64,000 bases of DNA from NCBI RefSeq assembly GCF_904846685.1, contig NZ_CAJHBQ010000002.1, positions 558,001 through 622,000 on the forward strand, in the 5' to 3' direction. The position numbers and the translations under genes were made by a program. Source of the DNA: Psychrobacter submarinus (GTDB taxonomy: Bacteria; Pseudomonadota; Gammaproteobacteria; Pseudomonadales; Moraxellaceae). Positions 9,373 through 22,227 of this stretch are shown here, in pieces. Positions within the stretch are counted from its first letter, which is position 1. Each line of letters starts with the position of its first letter. The notes under the pieces are model-generated. The model did not search any database. It was not told the origin of the DNA and was given only the letters and a program-made list of their open reading frames with translations.

Positions 9373-9876
9373 ATGTCTAATACGAATAATAATCCTATGA
9401 CGCAAAATCATCCACTCAGCTTTCCTCTCGATGAGATTGATAGACGTCTATTGCAGTTATTACAGACGGACGCGCGTATCAGCATCACTGAACTGGCTGA
9501 GCGTGTCAACCTTTCGGCTACCCCGTGTGCTCGCCGAGTCAAACGCCTAGAAGATAACGGCATCATTACCGGCTACCATACTCAAACTGATGCATACAAA
9601 TTAGGCTATCCACTGGCGGTGTTTATTGCGATTAGCATGGATCGCCATACCGCTGAGCGCTTTGAGCAATTCGAGCGTAAAATACGAAGCTTTGAGGAGG
9701 TGATGAGCTGCAGCATTGTCACCGGCCGTACTGAGGACTACTTAATTAAAGTACGCGTACGGGACATGGCGCATTATGAAGAGTTTTTATTACATAGGCT
9801 GAATCGCATCGAAGGCGTAGCGCAAGTTCATACTAGCTTTGAGCTGCGAGAGGTCTTTTGTCGCAGTATTGTATAG
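9373..9876 (+). CDS. Lrp/AsnC family transcriptional regulator
   Basis: A 167-residue regulator of the Lrp/AsnC family. The winged helix-turn-helix spans about residues 18-65, with DEIDRRLLQLLQTDARIS followed by NLSATPCARRVKRLEDNGII, the classical recognition helix region. The C-terminal RAM/AsnC ligand-binding domain follows (VMSCSIVTGRTEDYLIKV). Its divergent position next to leuA makes leuA a probable target. An alternative start at Met9 is possible. The stop lies 21 bp from that of the convergent MFS gene. Confidence 0.92.
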   Translation: MSNTNNNPMTQNHPLSFPLDEIDRRLLQLLQTDARISITELAERVNLSATPCARRVKRLEDNGIITGYHTQTDAYKLGYPLAVFIAISMDRHTAERFEQFERKIRSFEEVMSCSIVTGRTEDYLIKVRVRDMAHYEEFLLHRLNRIEGVAQVHTSFELREVFCRSIV

Positions 9877-9897
9877 CTTGCACGCTCTGGCTTTGGC

Positions 9898-11151
9898 TTA
9901 CGAGCCTTGGCGTACTTGCTTCATCTGCCGACTAAAGCTTAAGATCAATACCAGTCCAAGCAGCAATCCGGCTCCCGCTACTAGTAATCCAGCATCGAAG
10001 TTGTCTTTTGCACCAGCCAAAGCGACAGTCACTAACGGCCCTAAGAACTGCCCTACTGCATACGCCAAAGTTGCTAATCCTATTAACAAATTAGAGTAAG
10101 CGGGGTTTATATTTTTTATAATATTTAAGGTCATGGAGACGATACCGACAAAGGTCGCACCCAAAATAGCCGCATTGATATATAAGCCAAACGCACCGGC
10201 AAACCATAGCGGCACGAACATCCCTAAAGCCTGCAAGAGCGTCAAACCGATCAAGGTTTTGGTCTCGCCGATACGCTTAGCTAGCGCGCCCCATAGCGGG
10301 TTAGAGAGCATAGCAAACACCCCAACCACTAACCAAATCAGTAGTCCTGCATGAGTCTGCGTCGGTAGCTGTTTTGCCGCCATTACCGGCAGAAAAGTCG
10401 CTGAGGTGATATAACCAAACCCTGCCAACACATAGCTCAATGACAATAGCAGAACCGCTTTGGCTTGACCCACCATCGCCTCGTAGAGCGAACGCTTAAA
10501 ATTGATATACGTCTGTTTTATAGAGGGCTTTTTGTTTAGCGCGTTACCTTGCAAAACACCATCCGGGCGAATAGCGTAGAGCAAAACCAGCAAAGGTAAG
10601 CTTGTCAGTCCGGCCACTAGCCAAATACTATAAAAATGCAGATCAAGGCTAAGTAGCCACCAAGTCAAGATGGCTGAGGCGCTAATGCCGACACCGATAC
10701 CGGCATAATGCACCGTCGATAGTAAGGAGCGTTTATGAGTACTAAAGCTTTGGATAACAAAAGAGGAGCCTAGTATCATGCCGATGCCGCTGGCAATTCC
10801 AGCTAATAAACGGATGACATACCAAAGGCTTAAAGGCAAGTTTGGCAAAAACAACAGTAAAGTGGTGATGATACTCAATAAAGTACCGAGTATTAGGGCG
10901 CGCCACGTTAAGCGATGGGGCACAAACATCGCTATCAATGAACCAATAAAATAGCCCATATAATTCACCGATGCCAACCATCCAGCGATCGTTGTGCTCA
11001 GTGAAAGCTCGCTCATGATATCAGGCAAGGTTGCGGTAAATAAAAAACGCCCATAACCCATGACCACGGCTAGGCAATAAAGACCTATCCACGCGATAAC
11101 GGTTTCGTTGGTAATCGAAGGAATCAGGCGGCGCGTTGAGGCCTTTAACAT
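9898..11151 (-). CDS. MFS transporter, YbfB/YjiJ family
   Basis: A 12-segment major facilitator of about 417 residues in the YbfB/YjiJ family, whose substrates are largely unknown. Visible family sequence includes LAVVMGYGRFLFTATLPDI in helix 1 and WLASVNYMGYFIGS in helix 2. I start it at the ATG at 11151; the frame can be extended to a TTG at 11187, but those residues look non-native. The gene ends tail to tail with the Lrp-type gene. Confidence 0.85.
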   Translation of the reverse strand: MLKASTRRLIPSITNETVIAWIGLYCLAVVMGYGRFLFTATLPDIMSELSLSTTIAGWLASVNYMGYFIGSLIAMFVPHRLTWRALILGTLLSIITTLLLFLPNLPLSLWYVIRLLAGIASGIGMILGSSFVIQSFSTHKRSLLSTVHYAGIGVGISASAILTWWLLSLDLHFYSIWLVAGLTSLPLLVLLYAIRPDGVLQGNALNKKPSIKQTYINFKRSLYEAMVGQAKAVLLLSLSYVLAGFGYITSATFLPVMAAKQLPTQTHAGLLIWLVVGVFAMLSNPLWGALAKRIGETKTLIGLTLLQALGMFVPLWFAGAFGLYINAAILGATFVGIVSMTLNIIKNINPAYSNLLIGLATLAYAVGQFLGPLVTVALAGAKDNFDAGLLVAGAGLLLGLVLILSFSRQMKQVRQGS

Positions 11152-11368
11152 AGCTGGACCAACATTGTACCCAAACGCTTGAAACAAACCTGCGTCATAG
11201 CAATCCTCGTTGCCATGACCGCTGCGCTCGTTTATTGCAGTTTTTGCTCATAACCCATCGTCCTTGGTTGGTGTCCATACCCTGCTATATTTATATCATT
11301 TCAGAGGTCTAGATATAATAGATTCCATATAAAAATGTCGTGGCGCTTTAACTCGTCGCTATCTGCTT

Positions 11369-12697
11369 TTATTCGCTTATGCTATCAGGTCGACCTAACA
11401 TAGCAACTCTATGATCGCTAAACATATCCATATCTGGAGCTAAAGTGCGCATAAAGCGATCAAAATATAATAACTGCTTGGTCAACAATGCAAAATCACG
11501 CGGGAAGTGAATACCGTGGCGCTTACCGACTTCGACGATCTCTAGCATCATCTTATTGAGCTTATCCGCTTGCTCTTTGGTATTAAAAGGGACACCGCTG
11601 GTAAAGGCAATATCTTCTGCCATAATCGTCTGCATCATGCGCTGTAAGTCCGCTGCTAACGAAGAGACATCAACATGATTCTCGCCTTTGGTCATCTCCA
11701 TATCGATCATACACTGCGCCATCGCCCGATAATTATTATCCTGCAGCGCCTGCATCATACCCATGCAAGCGCGCCAGCTCTGCGCTTTTAATTTACCGAC
11801 GATACCAAAGTCTAAAAAGCCAATACGACCATCAGTCAGTAGCATCAGATTGCCCGCGTGCAAATCAGCATGGAAGCTGTTGCAGAGCATTAAGCTTGCA
11901 AACCAAGTATTCAAAGTATCTGCCATCACTTGCGCCGGGTCATTACAATACTGGCTCATCGCGCGCTCATCAATCATAGAGACGCCGTGTAATCGGCTCA
12001 TCGTTAATACGCGCTTAGTAGTCAGCTCATCATAGACGGTTGGCGCAACCACCCGAGTATTACCTGAAACGCTCAAAAACTGCTGAAAATCACGAATGTT
12101 TTTGGCTTCCGCGATAAAGTCCGTTTCGGCGAGCATGCGCAAGCGGATCTCATCAATAATAGGCGCGATGCTAGCAAACTTCATTGAGGGCATCAGCAGC
12201 TCAAGCAGCTTAGTGACGCCATGTAGCACGCCCAAATCGGTCTGCATGATCGTCTCAACTCCAGGCTTTTGTACCTTGAGCACCACTTCATCACCGTTAT
12301 GGAGGCGGGCGACATGCACTTGCGCAATGGAGGCGGAGGCTAATGGCTGCTCTTCAATATCGGCAAAACGCTCCTCTAGTGTTAAGCCATCAACCGCTAG
12401 CTCTTCGCGTAATACTTGTGCAATATAACGATAAGGCAACGGCGTTGTCTGATCCAAAAACCCTTGGAAAGCCTCGACGTATTCACGCGGAAACAAGGAT
12501 GGCGTACTAGCAATAAACTGTCCAATTTTGATATAAGTGGTGCCCAATTGCTCGAAGGTTTCTTTGAGTAGATACGCATCAGGTTTTTCACCTTTCGCCA
12601 CACGCAGCGCCGATAATCCAGCGACACTTGCGGTCTGACGGATACGGTTGGCGACGTTCAGACTGTGCTTCAATAAATGCGGTCGATATAATTTCAT
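11369..12697 (-). CDS. ABC1/UbiB family atypical kinase (AarF-like)
   Basis: A 442-residue protein of the ABC1/ADCK/UbiB family, atypical kinases or ATPases linked to ubiquinone and other lipid metabolism. The family KxGQ motif appears as YIKIGQFIASTPSLFP; an Ala-rich nucleotide loop follows (PLASASIAQVH), then the invariant lysine in EVVLKVQKPG and the catalytic HADLHAGNLM and DFGIVG motifs. I see no C-terminal membrane helices of the UbiB type, so it is probably a paralogue rather than UbiB itself. The ATG at 12697 matches the family start; a longer frame beginning with GTG at 12772 would start inside the neighbouring MITE-like element. Confidence 0.88.
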   Translation of the reverse strand: MKLYRPHLLKHSLNVANRIRQTASVAGLSALRVAKGEKPDAYLLKETFEQLGTTYIKIGQFIASTPSLFPREYVEAFQGFLDQTTPLPYRYIAQVLREELAVDGLTLEERFADIEEQPLASASIAQVHVARLHNGDEVVLKVQKPGVETIMQTDLGVLHGVTKLLELLMPSMKFASIAPIIDEIRLRMLAETDFIAEAKNIRDFQQFLSVSGNTRVVAPTVYDELTTKRVLTMSRLHGVSMIDERAMSQYCNDPAQVMADTLNTWFASLMLCNSFHADLHAGNLMLLTDGRIGFLDFGIVGKLKAQSWRACMGMMQALQDNNYRAMAQCMIDMEMTKGENHVDVSSLAADLQRMMQTIMAEDIAFTSGVPFNTKEQADKLNKMMLEIVEVGKRHGIHFPRDFALLTKQLLYFDRFMRTLAPDMDMFSDHRVAMLGRPDSISE

Positions 12698-12741
12698 AAC
12701 GGCTAACTGTCTTAATAAATGATTAAAGAAGGAGTAGATAA

Positions 12742-13048
12742 TAGGGCGTGTTGAACATTCACAAATGCGCACTGCTGATCGCTACTAGTTTATCAAAGCT
12801 GTGTTCTAGTCGTCGTTAAAATTGCAGATAATGCTTATTGCATTGGATAGCTGATTTTATTTAAACAGTCGCAACGACTAGGGCGATTTTAGCATCAACC
12901 CTCACGACAACAACAGGGACAGGACTATTTTTTGCCGCTTTATTGATAAAAATAGACGCTTAGAACAACTAAACTTACCATTTTTATCTGCAAATCGCCT
13001 AAAAAATAGTCTCTGTCAGTGCCACGGTCGAATGTTCAACACGCCCTA
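12742..13048. mobile_element. MITE-like element, copy 2 (307 bp)
   Basis: Full-length copy of the element also found at 1612 and 43471. The 19-bp terminal inverted repeats are perfect, with TA at both outer edges. By eye it differs from the 43471 copy at about nine positions, roughly 97% identity, suggesting fairly recent spread. It lies 45 bp upstream of the ABC1 kinase start, and so either replaces or sits beside that gene's promoter. Confidence 0.85.
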
Positions 13049-13127
13049 ACAACTATAGTCAGGTGTAAAAGTATTGATTTATAACCCAATGATCTAAAAT
13101 AGCTGTGATGGCGCTAGCGGTACACAA

Positions 13128-13940
13128 TCATAACGCGCATATCGGGCAGCTGGTATCTTGCCGATAGCCCATCATGCGCTGCTGCATACGGCTACCGTCC
13201 CACAATAAAAGCTTGCCTGTCAGCGGATTGGTGTTCAGCCCGAGGTAATGCAATGCCGCATTGGCTTGCAAATTACCGATGATAGCAGTAGTACTAGCAA
13301 GGACGCCTGAGTTGGCACAAGTGCGCTCATCTACTGCCTCATCCGTACTAACATCGCCAAAAACACAATGATAGCAGCCGCTCTTTAACTGCGGTTCATA
13401 CAATGCCAATTGTCCTTGCATAGCAATCGCCGAAGCGCTAAGTAATGGAATCTGATAGCGCACGCTAATCCGGTTGATAATATCGCGAGTGGCGAAATTA
13501 TCAGTACAGTCTAGTAATAGATCAGGCTTGCCAGCGGCTAGCTCTAATAGCTCATAAGCATTATCTAATGTCAGACGTGCGACCGTACCTTTCGCGCTAA
13601 TCAAAGGGTTGATTTGCTTGAGCATCTGCGCTGCGGTCAGCGCTTTAGCTGCACCGATATCACTTGGTAAAAATAAGCTTTGGCGCTGTAAGTTGCTCAT
13701 CTCAATCACATCATCATCGATGAGATGCACCTCACCAAGCCCTGCGCGCACTAGCGTCTCTGATGCTGGGCAACCAAGACCCCCTGCGCCTATCATTACA
13801 ATCCGAGCAGACTTCAGACGCAGCTGTGCGTCAATATCCCAGCCTGTTAATAACACTTGCCGAGCATAGCGCAGTAACTCAGCGTCCGTGAGACTCCGGT
13901 TATCTGTAGAAGGCGTTTTAGTTGTCATTTTAATTGTCAC
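13128..13940 (-). CDS. moeB: MoeB/ThiF/HesA family adenylyltransferase
   Basis: An E1-like enzyme that adenylates the C-terminal glycine of a small sulfur-carrier protein such as MoaD or ThiS. The 270-residue protein has the dinucleotide fold GAGGLGCPASETLVRAG near residue 52, the ERxRQ-like ATP motif NLQRQSLF, and the aspartate in DCTDNFATR. Zinc-type cysteines appear as GCYHC and CPIC near the end. The start GTG overlaps the prmC stop (GTGA) and has an AGGA sequence upstream, so translation is probably coupled; the ATG at 13928 is the alternative. MoeB versus ThiF cannot be settled because no moaD or thiS lies nearby. Confidence 0.85.
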   Translation of the reverse strand: MTIKMTTKTPSTDNRSLTDAELLRYARQVLLTGWDIDAQLRLKSARIVMIGAGGLGCPASETLVRAGLGEVHLIDDDVIEMSNLQRQSLFLPSDIGAAKALTAAQMLKQINPLISAKGTVARLTLDNAYELLELAAGKPDLLLDCTDNFATRDIINRISVRYQIPLLSASAIAMQGQLALYEPQLKSGCYHCVFGDVSTDEAVDERTCANSGVLASTTAIIGNLQANAALHYLGLNTNPLTGKLLLWDGSRMQQRMMGYRQDTSCPICAL

Positions 13941-14815
13941 TTTATTTGTCCTAGGGTCACTCTCTCATTACCCCCATAATCCTTAGCGGTTTTTATCGCC
14001 TCAAAGCCGTTAGCATTAAATAACGCTCTAACCGTCTCGCCTTGATCGTAACCATGTTCTATGGCTAATAAGCCACCTTGCTGTAAGTAATTCGGCGCTT
14101 GCTCTACGATATGCTCAATATCAGCCAAACCTTTATTAGGCGCACTTAAGGCGCTGATAGGTTCAGCTTTTAACCCTTGTAGATGCTCATCCGCTTCATC
14201 GATATAAGGCGGATTGGAGACAATGACCTCAAAGCGCTGAATGGCATCAGAAGGTAGCGCTTCATACCATCTGCTTTGCATAAATTTGACATTATCTACC
14301 TGATTATCAGTGGCGTTTTGCTGAGCGACGCTTAATGCTTCTGCAGATAAATCAACAGCTATAACTTGCCAGCTTGATCGTGCTAATTCATGAGCCAAAC
14401 TAATAGCAATACAACCAGAGCCCGTACCTAAATCTAGCAAACGCTTAGAGGTGTTATTATTGGCAATCGGATTACTCTCAATCCATTCCAGCACTTGCTC
14501 AACCAATACTTCGGTATCAGGCCGCGGTATCAGGGTATGCGCGTTTACTTTAAAGTCAAGCGACCAGAACGCCTGATGTCCCGTTAAATAAGCTAAGGGT
14601 ATGCCCTGCTGCATCTTTTTAATACCTGCTTTAAACTTTGCAGATTCGCTATCGGTTAACTGATAGCGCTCATCGGTCATCAAAAATAGTGAAGGTTTAT
14701 CAATAACATATAATAGCCAATCCGTTGGCCAAAACGATGGTATCTGACGATTTGTTTCACCATTTATCAGTTGGCCAATTTGCTGCTTTATTTGACGAAT
14801 GGTCAATGCGGTCAT
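13937..14815 (-). CDS. prmC: Release factor glutamine N5-methyltransferase
   Basis: PrmC methylates the glutamine of the GGQ motif in release factors RF1 and RF2. The 292-residue protein has the SAM-binding loop LDLGTGSGCIAISLAHEL around residue 130 and the catalytic NPPY motif at about 201-204, followed by IDEADEHL. It overlaps the next gene, moeB-like, by 4 bp, forming a two-gene operon. Confidence 0.95.
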   Translation of the reverse strand: MTALTIRQIKQQIGQLINGETNRQIPSFWPTDWLLYVIDKPSLFLMTDERYQLTDSESAKFKAGIKKMQQGIPLAYLTGHQAFWSLDFKVNAHTLIPRPDTEVLVEQVLEWIESNPIANNNTSKRLLDLGTGSGCIAISLAHELARSSWQVIAVDLSAEALSVAQQNATDNQVDNVKFMQSRWYEALPSDAIQRFEVIVSNPPYIDEADEHLQGLKAEPISALSAPNKGLADIEHIVEQAPNYLQQGGLLAIEHGYDQGETVRALFNANGFEAIKTAKDYGGNERVTLGQIK

Positions 14816-14863
14816 AAGTCACTCTTAAAGATATCGTAAATAAAGATAAAAGTACTGCCAATG

Positions 14864-16492
14864 CTACTCTGAAGCGCGCGGCGGCTCACTAGTATCGGTC
14901 AGGTTTGGATTTGCCTTTGTTAATTTGTCATTATCACCGTATATATCGTCATTATCACCAATCACAATGTGTTTATCGACCAAGTAGATTAAGATCAAAA
15001 TTGGCATACCAATCGCAAAGGTGAAAATAAAGAAAAACGGATAGCCCATATTGTCAACGATAGCCCCAGAGTAGCCACCCATCACCTTAGGTAGCAACGT
15101 CATTAATGAGGAGAAAATAGCATACTGTACCGCAGTAAAACGAATCGAGGTCAAGGCAGACAAGAACGCAATGAATACAGCACTGGCAAGGCCTGCCGCC
15201 AGATTATCAAAAATCACAGCCACATACATATGCGGCAAGCTACCAGGATGATAAGTGAGCAGGACGAATAATAAATTCGTCACACAAGCCAAGATGGCAC
15301 CGACCATCATCGCCTGCATCATACGCAGTTTTTGAGCCAAAATACCACCCAAAAAGCCACCCGCAATAACCATGATGACACCAACCAGTTTCACTGCATT
15401 GGCAATATCCGTTTTACTGAACCCCATATCTTGATAAAAGACGTTCGAGATGACCCCTGCGACGATATCAGAAATCCGGTATAACCCAATCAAGGCCAGT
15501 AGCAATAATGCTTTTTTGCCATAACGACGGAAAAAATCAACGACTGGTTCAACCCAAGTCGTATAGGCCATTTCTTGTTTGACCACGCCTACTTTGACAG
15601 ACAGGTAACCCACAACTGATGCCACCAGTAAGCTGGCTAACAGGTGAACCACTTCGAGTACAAAGGCAAACATCACACTGTCTGTCTCTGGCAGTAACGC
15701 ACCAACATTGACAAAAGCGATGATAAAAGCGGCGACCGACAATACAAATACCAATACCAAACGGGCATAGTCAGAGGCGGGACGATCAATACGTATCTGC
15801 TTGCTCACAGGCTCCCGAATTATCAACGTGGTTACCACACCTACGCCCATCACCGCTGCCATGATCCAGTAGGTGTTACGCCATGCTTCGTAACTATAAA
15901 GCTCTTCGGTCGAACCGAAATAATCTGCTAAATAGAGCGCACCTGCGCCTGCAAAAATCATCCCTAAACGGTAGCCTGCGGTATACATCGCTGACAATAC
16001 TGACTGAAAACTCGCAGGGGCAAGCTCAATACGATAGGCATCGACCACAATATCTTGCGTGGCGGATGAAAAGCCCAATAGCACGGCTGCCATGGCCATA
16101 TAGTGCAAACTGCTCTCATCGGTCGGATTGATGCTGGCCATCATATAAATCGCCAAAATAATTAAGAGCTGTGCAATCAAAATCCAGCTACGACGGCGGC
16201 CCAGTAATCTAGTCAATATCGGTAGCGGCACCGCATCTACTAGGGGCGCCCAAATGAACTTGAACGAATATCCCAATGCCGCCCAACTAAAGGTCGTCAC
16301 TACACTGCGATCAAATCCCGCCTCACGAAGCCATAACGACAAGCTGGAGAAAATAAGCAAAATAGGAATACCAGCTGCAAAACCCAAAAACAGCATGATC
16401 ATAGCACGCCGATCAAGATAGGCTTTCGCCGCCTCGCCCCATGATTTTTTGGCGATGGGATGTTTGGGTGGTACAGATTTGACAGCAGACAT
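14864..16492 (-). CDS. ampG: AmpG-like muropeptide MFS permease
   Basis: A large MFS permease of 542 residues in the AmpG family, which imports GlcNAc-anhydroMurNAc peptides released from the cell wall for recycling and for beta-lactamase signalling. Family signatures include LIFSSLSLWLREAGFD after the first helix and SATQDIVVDAYRIELA in the loop after helix 4. There are 12-14 hydrophobic segments and a charged cytoplasmic C-terminus rich in Asp and Asn. It lies 48 bp upstream of prmC on the same strand and could be co-transcribed with it. Confidence 0.88.
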   Translation of the reverse strand: MSAVKSVPPKHPIAKKSWGEAAKAYLDRRAMIMLFLGFAAGIPILLIFSSLSLWLREAGFDRSVVTTFSWAALGYSFKFIWAPLVDAVPLPILTRLLGRRRSWILIAQLLIILAIYMMASINPTDESSLHYMAMAAVLLGFSSATQDIVVDAYRIELAPASFQSVLSAMYTAGYRLGMIFAGAGALYLADYFGSTEELYSYEAWRNTYWIMAAVMGVGVVTTLIIREPVSKQIRIDRPASDYARLVLVFVLSVAAFIIAFVNVGALLPETDSVMFAFVLEVVHLLASLLVASVVGYLSVKVGVVKQEMAYTTWVEPVVDFFRRYGKKALLLLALIGLYRISDIVAGVISNVFYQDMGFSKTDIANAVKLVGVIMVIAGGFLGGILAQKLRMMQAMMVGAILACVTNLLFVLLTYHPGSLPHMYVAVIFDNLAAGLASAVFIAFLSALTSIRFTAVQYAIFSSLMTLLPKVMGGYSGAIVDNMGYPFFFIFTFAIGMPILILIYLVDKHIVIGDNDDIYGDNDKLTKANPNLTDTSEPPRASE

Positions 16493-19449
<2,957 letters not shown>

Positions 19450-19496
19450 GTCTGGTTCGCCAAACTGATTGATCATAGATGAGTATATAGATGATG

Positions 19497-19527
19497 AGCA
19501 GCTGTCTTTTAGAAGGCAGCTGTTTTT
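19497..19527 (+). terminator. Rho-independent terminator after katG
   Basis: GCAGCTGTCTT and AAGGCAGCTG form a stem with a TTAG loop, followed by TTTTT. The spacer from here to the next gene at 19780 is AT-rich and shows nothing further. Confidence 0.85.
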
Positions 19528-19779
19528 ATGTTTGTGTCTAACACAATAGCTAGTACTATTTTGGTTGTTTTGCCTTGATAAAATAGAGACTTATAACTAA
19601 TATTAAAAATCCTAGTCTTATATTCATAATTATCATAAATTGATAGCTATTTATTATATACAAGAATAAAACCTTTGTTTTACACTAGCCTTTTACGGCA
19701 TACTTATACGTTTTTACTTTCATATACAGACCTTTTTAATACAGATAAGGTTGGTATCGTCATACAATAGGATTCAGTG

Positions 19780-20721
19780 ATGGCAATCGATGTAGTGGTC
19801 AACCAGCGACATTTACAAATTCAGCTCAAGCAGCTGGAAACAGTATGGCATACGGTGATCAATGGCTATAATTTAAGTCAAGCAGCCACGGTGCTGCATA
19901 CCAGTCAATCGAGCTTATCCAAGCACATTGCTGCGCTTGAGAGTCAACTAAAAACAGATGTGTTTATCCGTCAAGGCAAGCGCTTAACCGGCCTTACCGA
20001 CATGGGCACTGCACTACTGCCACATATCGAAGCTATCTTTGCTGAGATACGTACGATTGAGAACTTAAGCCTCGATTATAATAACCCTAATACAGGTACG
20101 CTCACCATTGCCACCACGCATACGCAGGCGCGTTATGTCTTGCCGCATGTGGTAAAAGCCTTTAAAGAGCGCTTCCCTAAAGTGAATTTGATTCTGCAGC
20201 AGGCTGATCCTGAAACTATCGCGCAGATGGTCATTCGCGGACAGGCGGACATCGGTATCGCTACCGAATCTCTACTTCATAATAACTATCTACGCTGCCA
20301 CCGCTACTATGATTGGACCCATCGCATTATCGTCCCTAAAGATCATGAGCTTGCCGGTCTAGAAACTATCGATCTGCCCACGCTTGCCAGCTATCCTATT
20401 GTCACTTATCACGGCGGCTATACGGGTCGCAGCGCTATTGATAAAACTTTTAGCGATGCAGGGCTAGAGCCTGATATTGTTTTAGCGGCTCTTGACGCTG
20501 ACGTGATCAGTACTTATGTTGGGTTAGGTTTAGGGATTGGTATCATCGCGGAGATGGCCTTTGAGCCTAGTCATTATCATAACCTTACTGCTATACCCGT
20601 CGATCACTTTGGCCGCTTTACCAGTTGGATGGCGGTGCGTGATGATGCTGAGGTTCGCCAGTATGGCCGCGCCTTTATTGAGCTCTGTCAGCAGCAATTC
20701 GATCATAAAGGTGTGGTTTGA
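19780..20721 (+). CDS. LysR family regulator, CysB-like
   Basis: A 313-residue LysR-type regulator that most resembles CysB/Cbl, which control sulfate assimilation and use of organic sulfur sources. The winged helix-turn-helix occupies about residues 15-70 (YNLSQAATVLHTSQSSLSKH), followed by a linker and the substrate domain beginning TGTLTIATTHTQARYVLP, a CysB signature. VTYHGGYTGRSAID matches the inducer pocket region. I use the ATG at 19780 with AGGA upstream, rather than the GTG immediately before it. CysB proper is normally about 324 residues, so CysB-like is the safe call. Confidence 0.88.
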   Translation: MAIDVVVNQRHLQIQLKQLETVWHTVINGYNLSQAATVLHTSQSSLSKHIAALESQLKTDVFIRQGKRLTGLTDMGTALLPHIEAIFAEIRTIENLSLDYNNPNTGTLTIATTHTQARYVLPHVVKAFKERFPKVNLILQQADPETIAQMVIRGQADIGIATESLLHNNYLRCHRYYDWTHRIIVPKDHELAGLETIDLPTLASYPIVTYHGGYTGRSAIDKTFSDAGLEPDIVLAALDADVISTYVGLGLGIGIIAEMAFEPSHYHNLTAIPVDHFGRFTSWMAVRDDAEVRQYGRAFIELCQQQFDHKGVV

Positions 20722-20916
20722 CAATATTTCTGTCGCACGCAACCTAGTCTTTTAATATTTGTTACCCTCGTTAACACAGCCCTTGATAAACTCATGATCT
20801 ACCCCATTATATACAGTATCAAACGCTCGCCCTTTTCATAAGCTGTCTTAAACGATAATAACAAAAGACTGCCTAAAGCTTGTGAGCGCTTATCACTACT
20901 CAATAATAGGTGAGAT

Positions 20917-21948
20917 ATGACCAACAGTAATACTACTACCATTCCTTTATCATTTTTAGATTTAGCCCCTGTACCGGAAGGTAGAACCATCACCGAGGGC
21001 ATCGCCCAGACAGTCGAGACGGCACAAAAGGCCGAAGAAGCCGGTCTTAACCGCTACTGGATGGCAGAGCATCATAATATGGCAGGTATTGCCAGTGCGG
21101 CGACCTCTGTGCTGCTATCGCACATCGGTAGCCAGACTGAGCGTATTCGTATTGGGGCGGGCGGCATTATGCTGCCGAACCACGCACCGCTTGTCATCGC
21201 TGAACAGTTCGGTACGCTACAAGCACTGTATGGCGACCGCGTGGATTTGGGCTTAGGCCGAGCGCCGGGTACTGATGGCGCGACTTTTCAAGCGCTGCGC
21301 CGGCAAATGAAAGATGCTGAGCGCTTCCCGCAAGATGTGCAAGAGCTGATGTATTTCCTTGGTGATAGTACCGATAGTAGTCCTGTACAAGCTTTTCCGG
21401 GCGCTAAATCAAAAGTGCCCGTATGGATATTAGGCTCGTCAACTTTTGGTGCGACACTAGCGGCGCATTTAGGTCTGCCTTATGTGTTTGCCTCACACTT
21501 TGCCCCGCAAATGATTAGCCAAGCGATCAAAGCTTACCGCGATAACTTCAAACCTTCTGTTTATCTCGATAAACCTTACGTGATGCTAGCGGCCAACTTA
21601 CTGTTAGCGGATGATGATGACACGGCAAATTATCACTTTACCTCAGCTCAGCAAAGTTTTGTACGCCTGCGCCGCGGTGAAAAAGGTCAAATGCCAAAAC
21701 CTGTTGCCGATATGAGCTCTATTTGGAGTCCAAGCGAGAAAGCGATGGTTGATAATGCGCTGTCTGTGTCATTTATCGGGTCTGTGGAGACGGTTCAGCC
21801 AAAGCTTGCTGAGTTTATCGACCACTACCAACCTGACGAGCTGATTGTTACCGCTAACGTCTATGACCAAGCAGCACGTCTACGCTCATTTGAGCTCATC
21901 TCTCAGTTAAATTTGTTTACTTTACAAGGTGATGCCGCCATTGCATAA
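20917..21948 (+). CDS. LLM class flavin-dependent oxidoreductase
   Basis: A 343-residue luciferase-like monooxygenase of the YhbW/MsnO8 type, using reduced flavin and oxygen on an unknown substrate. Characteristic sequence includes [11 protein letters not shown] at the start, [10 protein letters not shown] near residue 47, [16 protein letters not shown], and [11 protein letters not shown] near residue 110. AGGTGA lies before the ATG. It sits downstream of a CysB-like regulator; since some members release sulfite from organosulfur compounds, a sulfur-scavenging role is possible but is inference. Confidence 0.88.
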   Translation: MTNSNTTTIPLSFLDLAPVPEGRTITEGIAQTVETAQKAEEAGLNRYWMAEHHNMAGIASAATSVLLSHIGSQTERIRIGAGGIMLPNHAPLVIAEQFGTLQALYGDRVDLGLGRAPGTDGATFQALRRQMKDAERFPQDVQELMYFLGDSTDSSPVQAFPGAKSKVPVWILGSSTFGATLAAHLGLPYVFASHFAPQMISQAIKAYRDNFKPSVYLDKPYVMLAANLLLADDDDTANYHFTSAQQSFVRLRRGEKGQMPKPVADMSSIWSPSEKAMVDNALSVSFIGSVETVQPKLAEFIDHYQPDELIVTANVYDQAARLRSFELISQLNLFTLQGDAAIA

Positions 21949-21977
21949 TAATCAAAAGCACTAATTGGAAACCTGAC

Positions 21978-22148
21978 ATGGAAGCTACCCCTGTGATTGC
22001 AGCATCATTGTTTATTGGCAGCTCTATATTCTTATATATAGTCGCCTTTATTATCGTTCTGGTATTTTTTGGCTATTTAACTTATCGTGTCAGTCCGAAA
22101 GGCAAAGCTCGGCGTGAAGAGCGGCGCAATCGTGATAGACGCCGCTAA
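21978..22148 (+). CDS. Small single-pass membrane protein (56 aa)
   Basis: A 56-residue open frame starting at an ATG 29 bp after the LLM gene, with a weak GGAAA ribosome binding site. Residues 6-35 are strongly hydrophobic (FIGSSIFLYIVAFIIVLVFF in the core), and the last 17 residues are almost all Arg, Lys or Glu, predicting one membrane helix with a basic cytoplasmic tail. It ends just before a good terminator, so it is probably the last gene of the transcript. Function unknown. Confidence 0.65.
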   Translation: MEATPVIAASLFIGSSIFLYIVAFIIVLVFFGYLTYRVSPKGKARREERRNRDRRR

Positions 22149-22174
22149 ATTTAATCTTCACTTTTAGTATAAAT

Positions 22175-22208
22175 AAAAACCTCCTTCTCGCTAGAGTAGG
22201 AGGTTTTT
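22175..22208. terminator. Bidirectional terminator between the small membrane protein and hmuV
   Basis: AAAAACCTCCT and AGGAGGTTTTT form an 11-bp perfect stem with a 12-nt loop. It serves the plus-strand genes to its left and the heme operon ending at 22228. Confidence 0.88.
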
Positions 22209-22227
22209 ATTTACTCTGCTTTATTTG

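Noticed and set aside
12698..12772. N-terminal extension of the ABC1 kinase
   Set aside because: It begins with a GTG inside the MITE-like element and does not look like family sequence.
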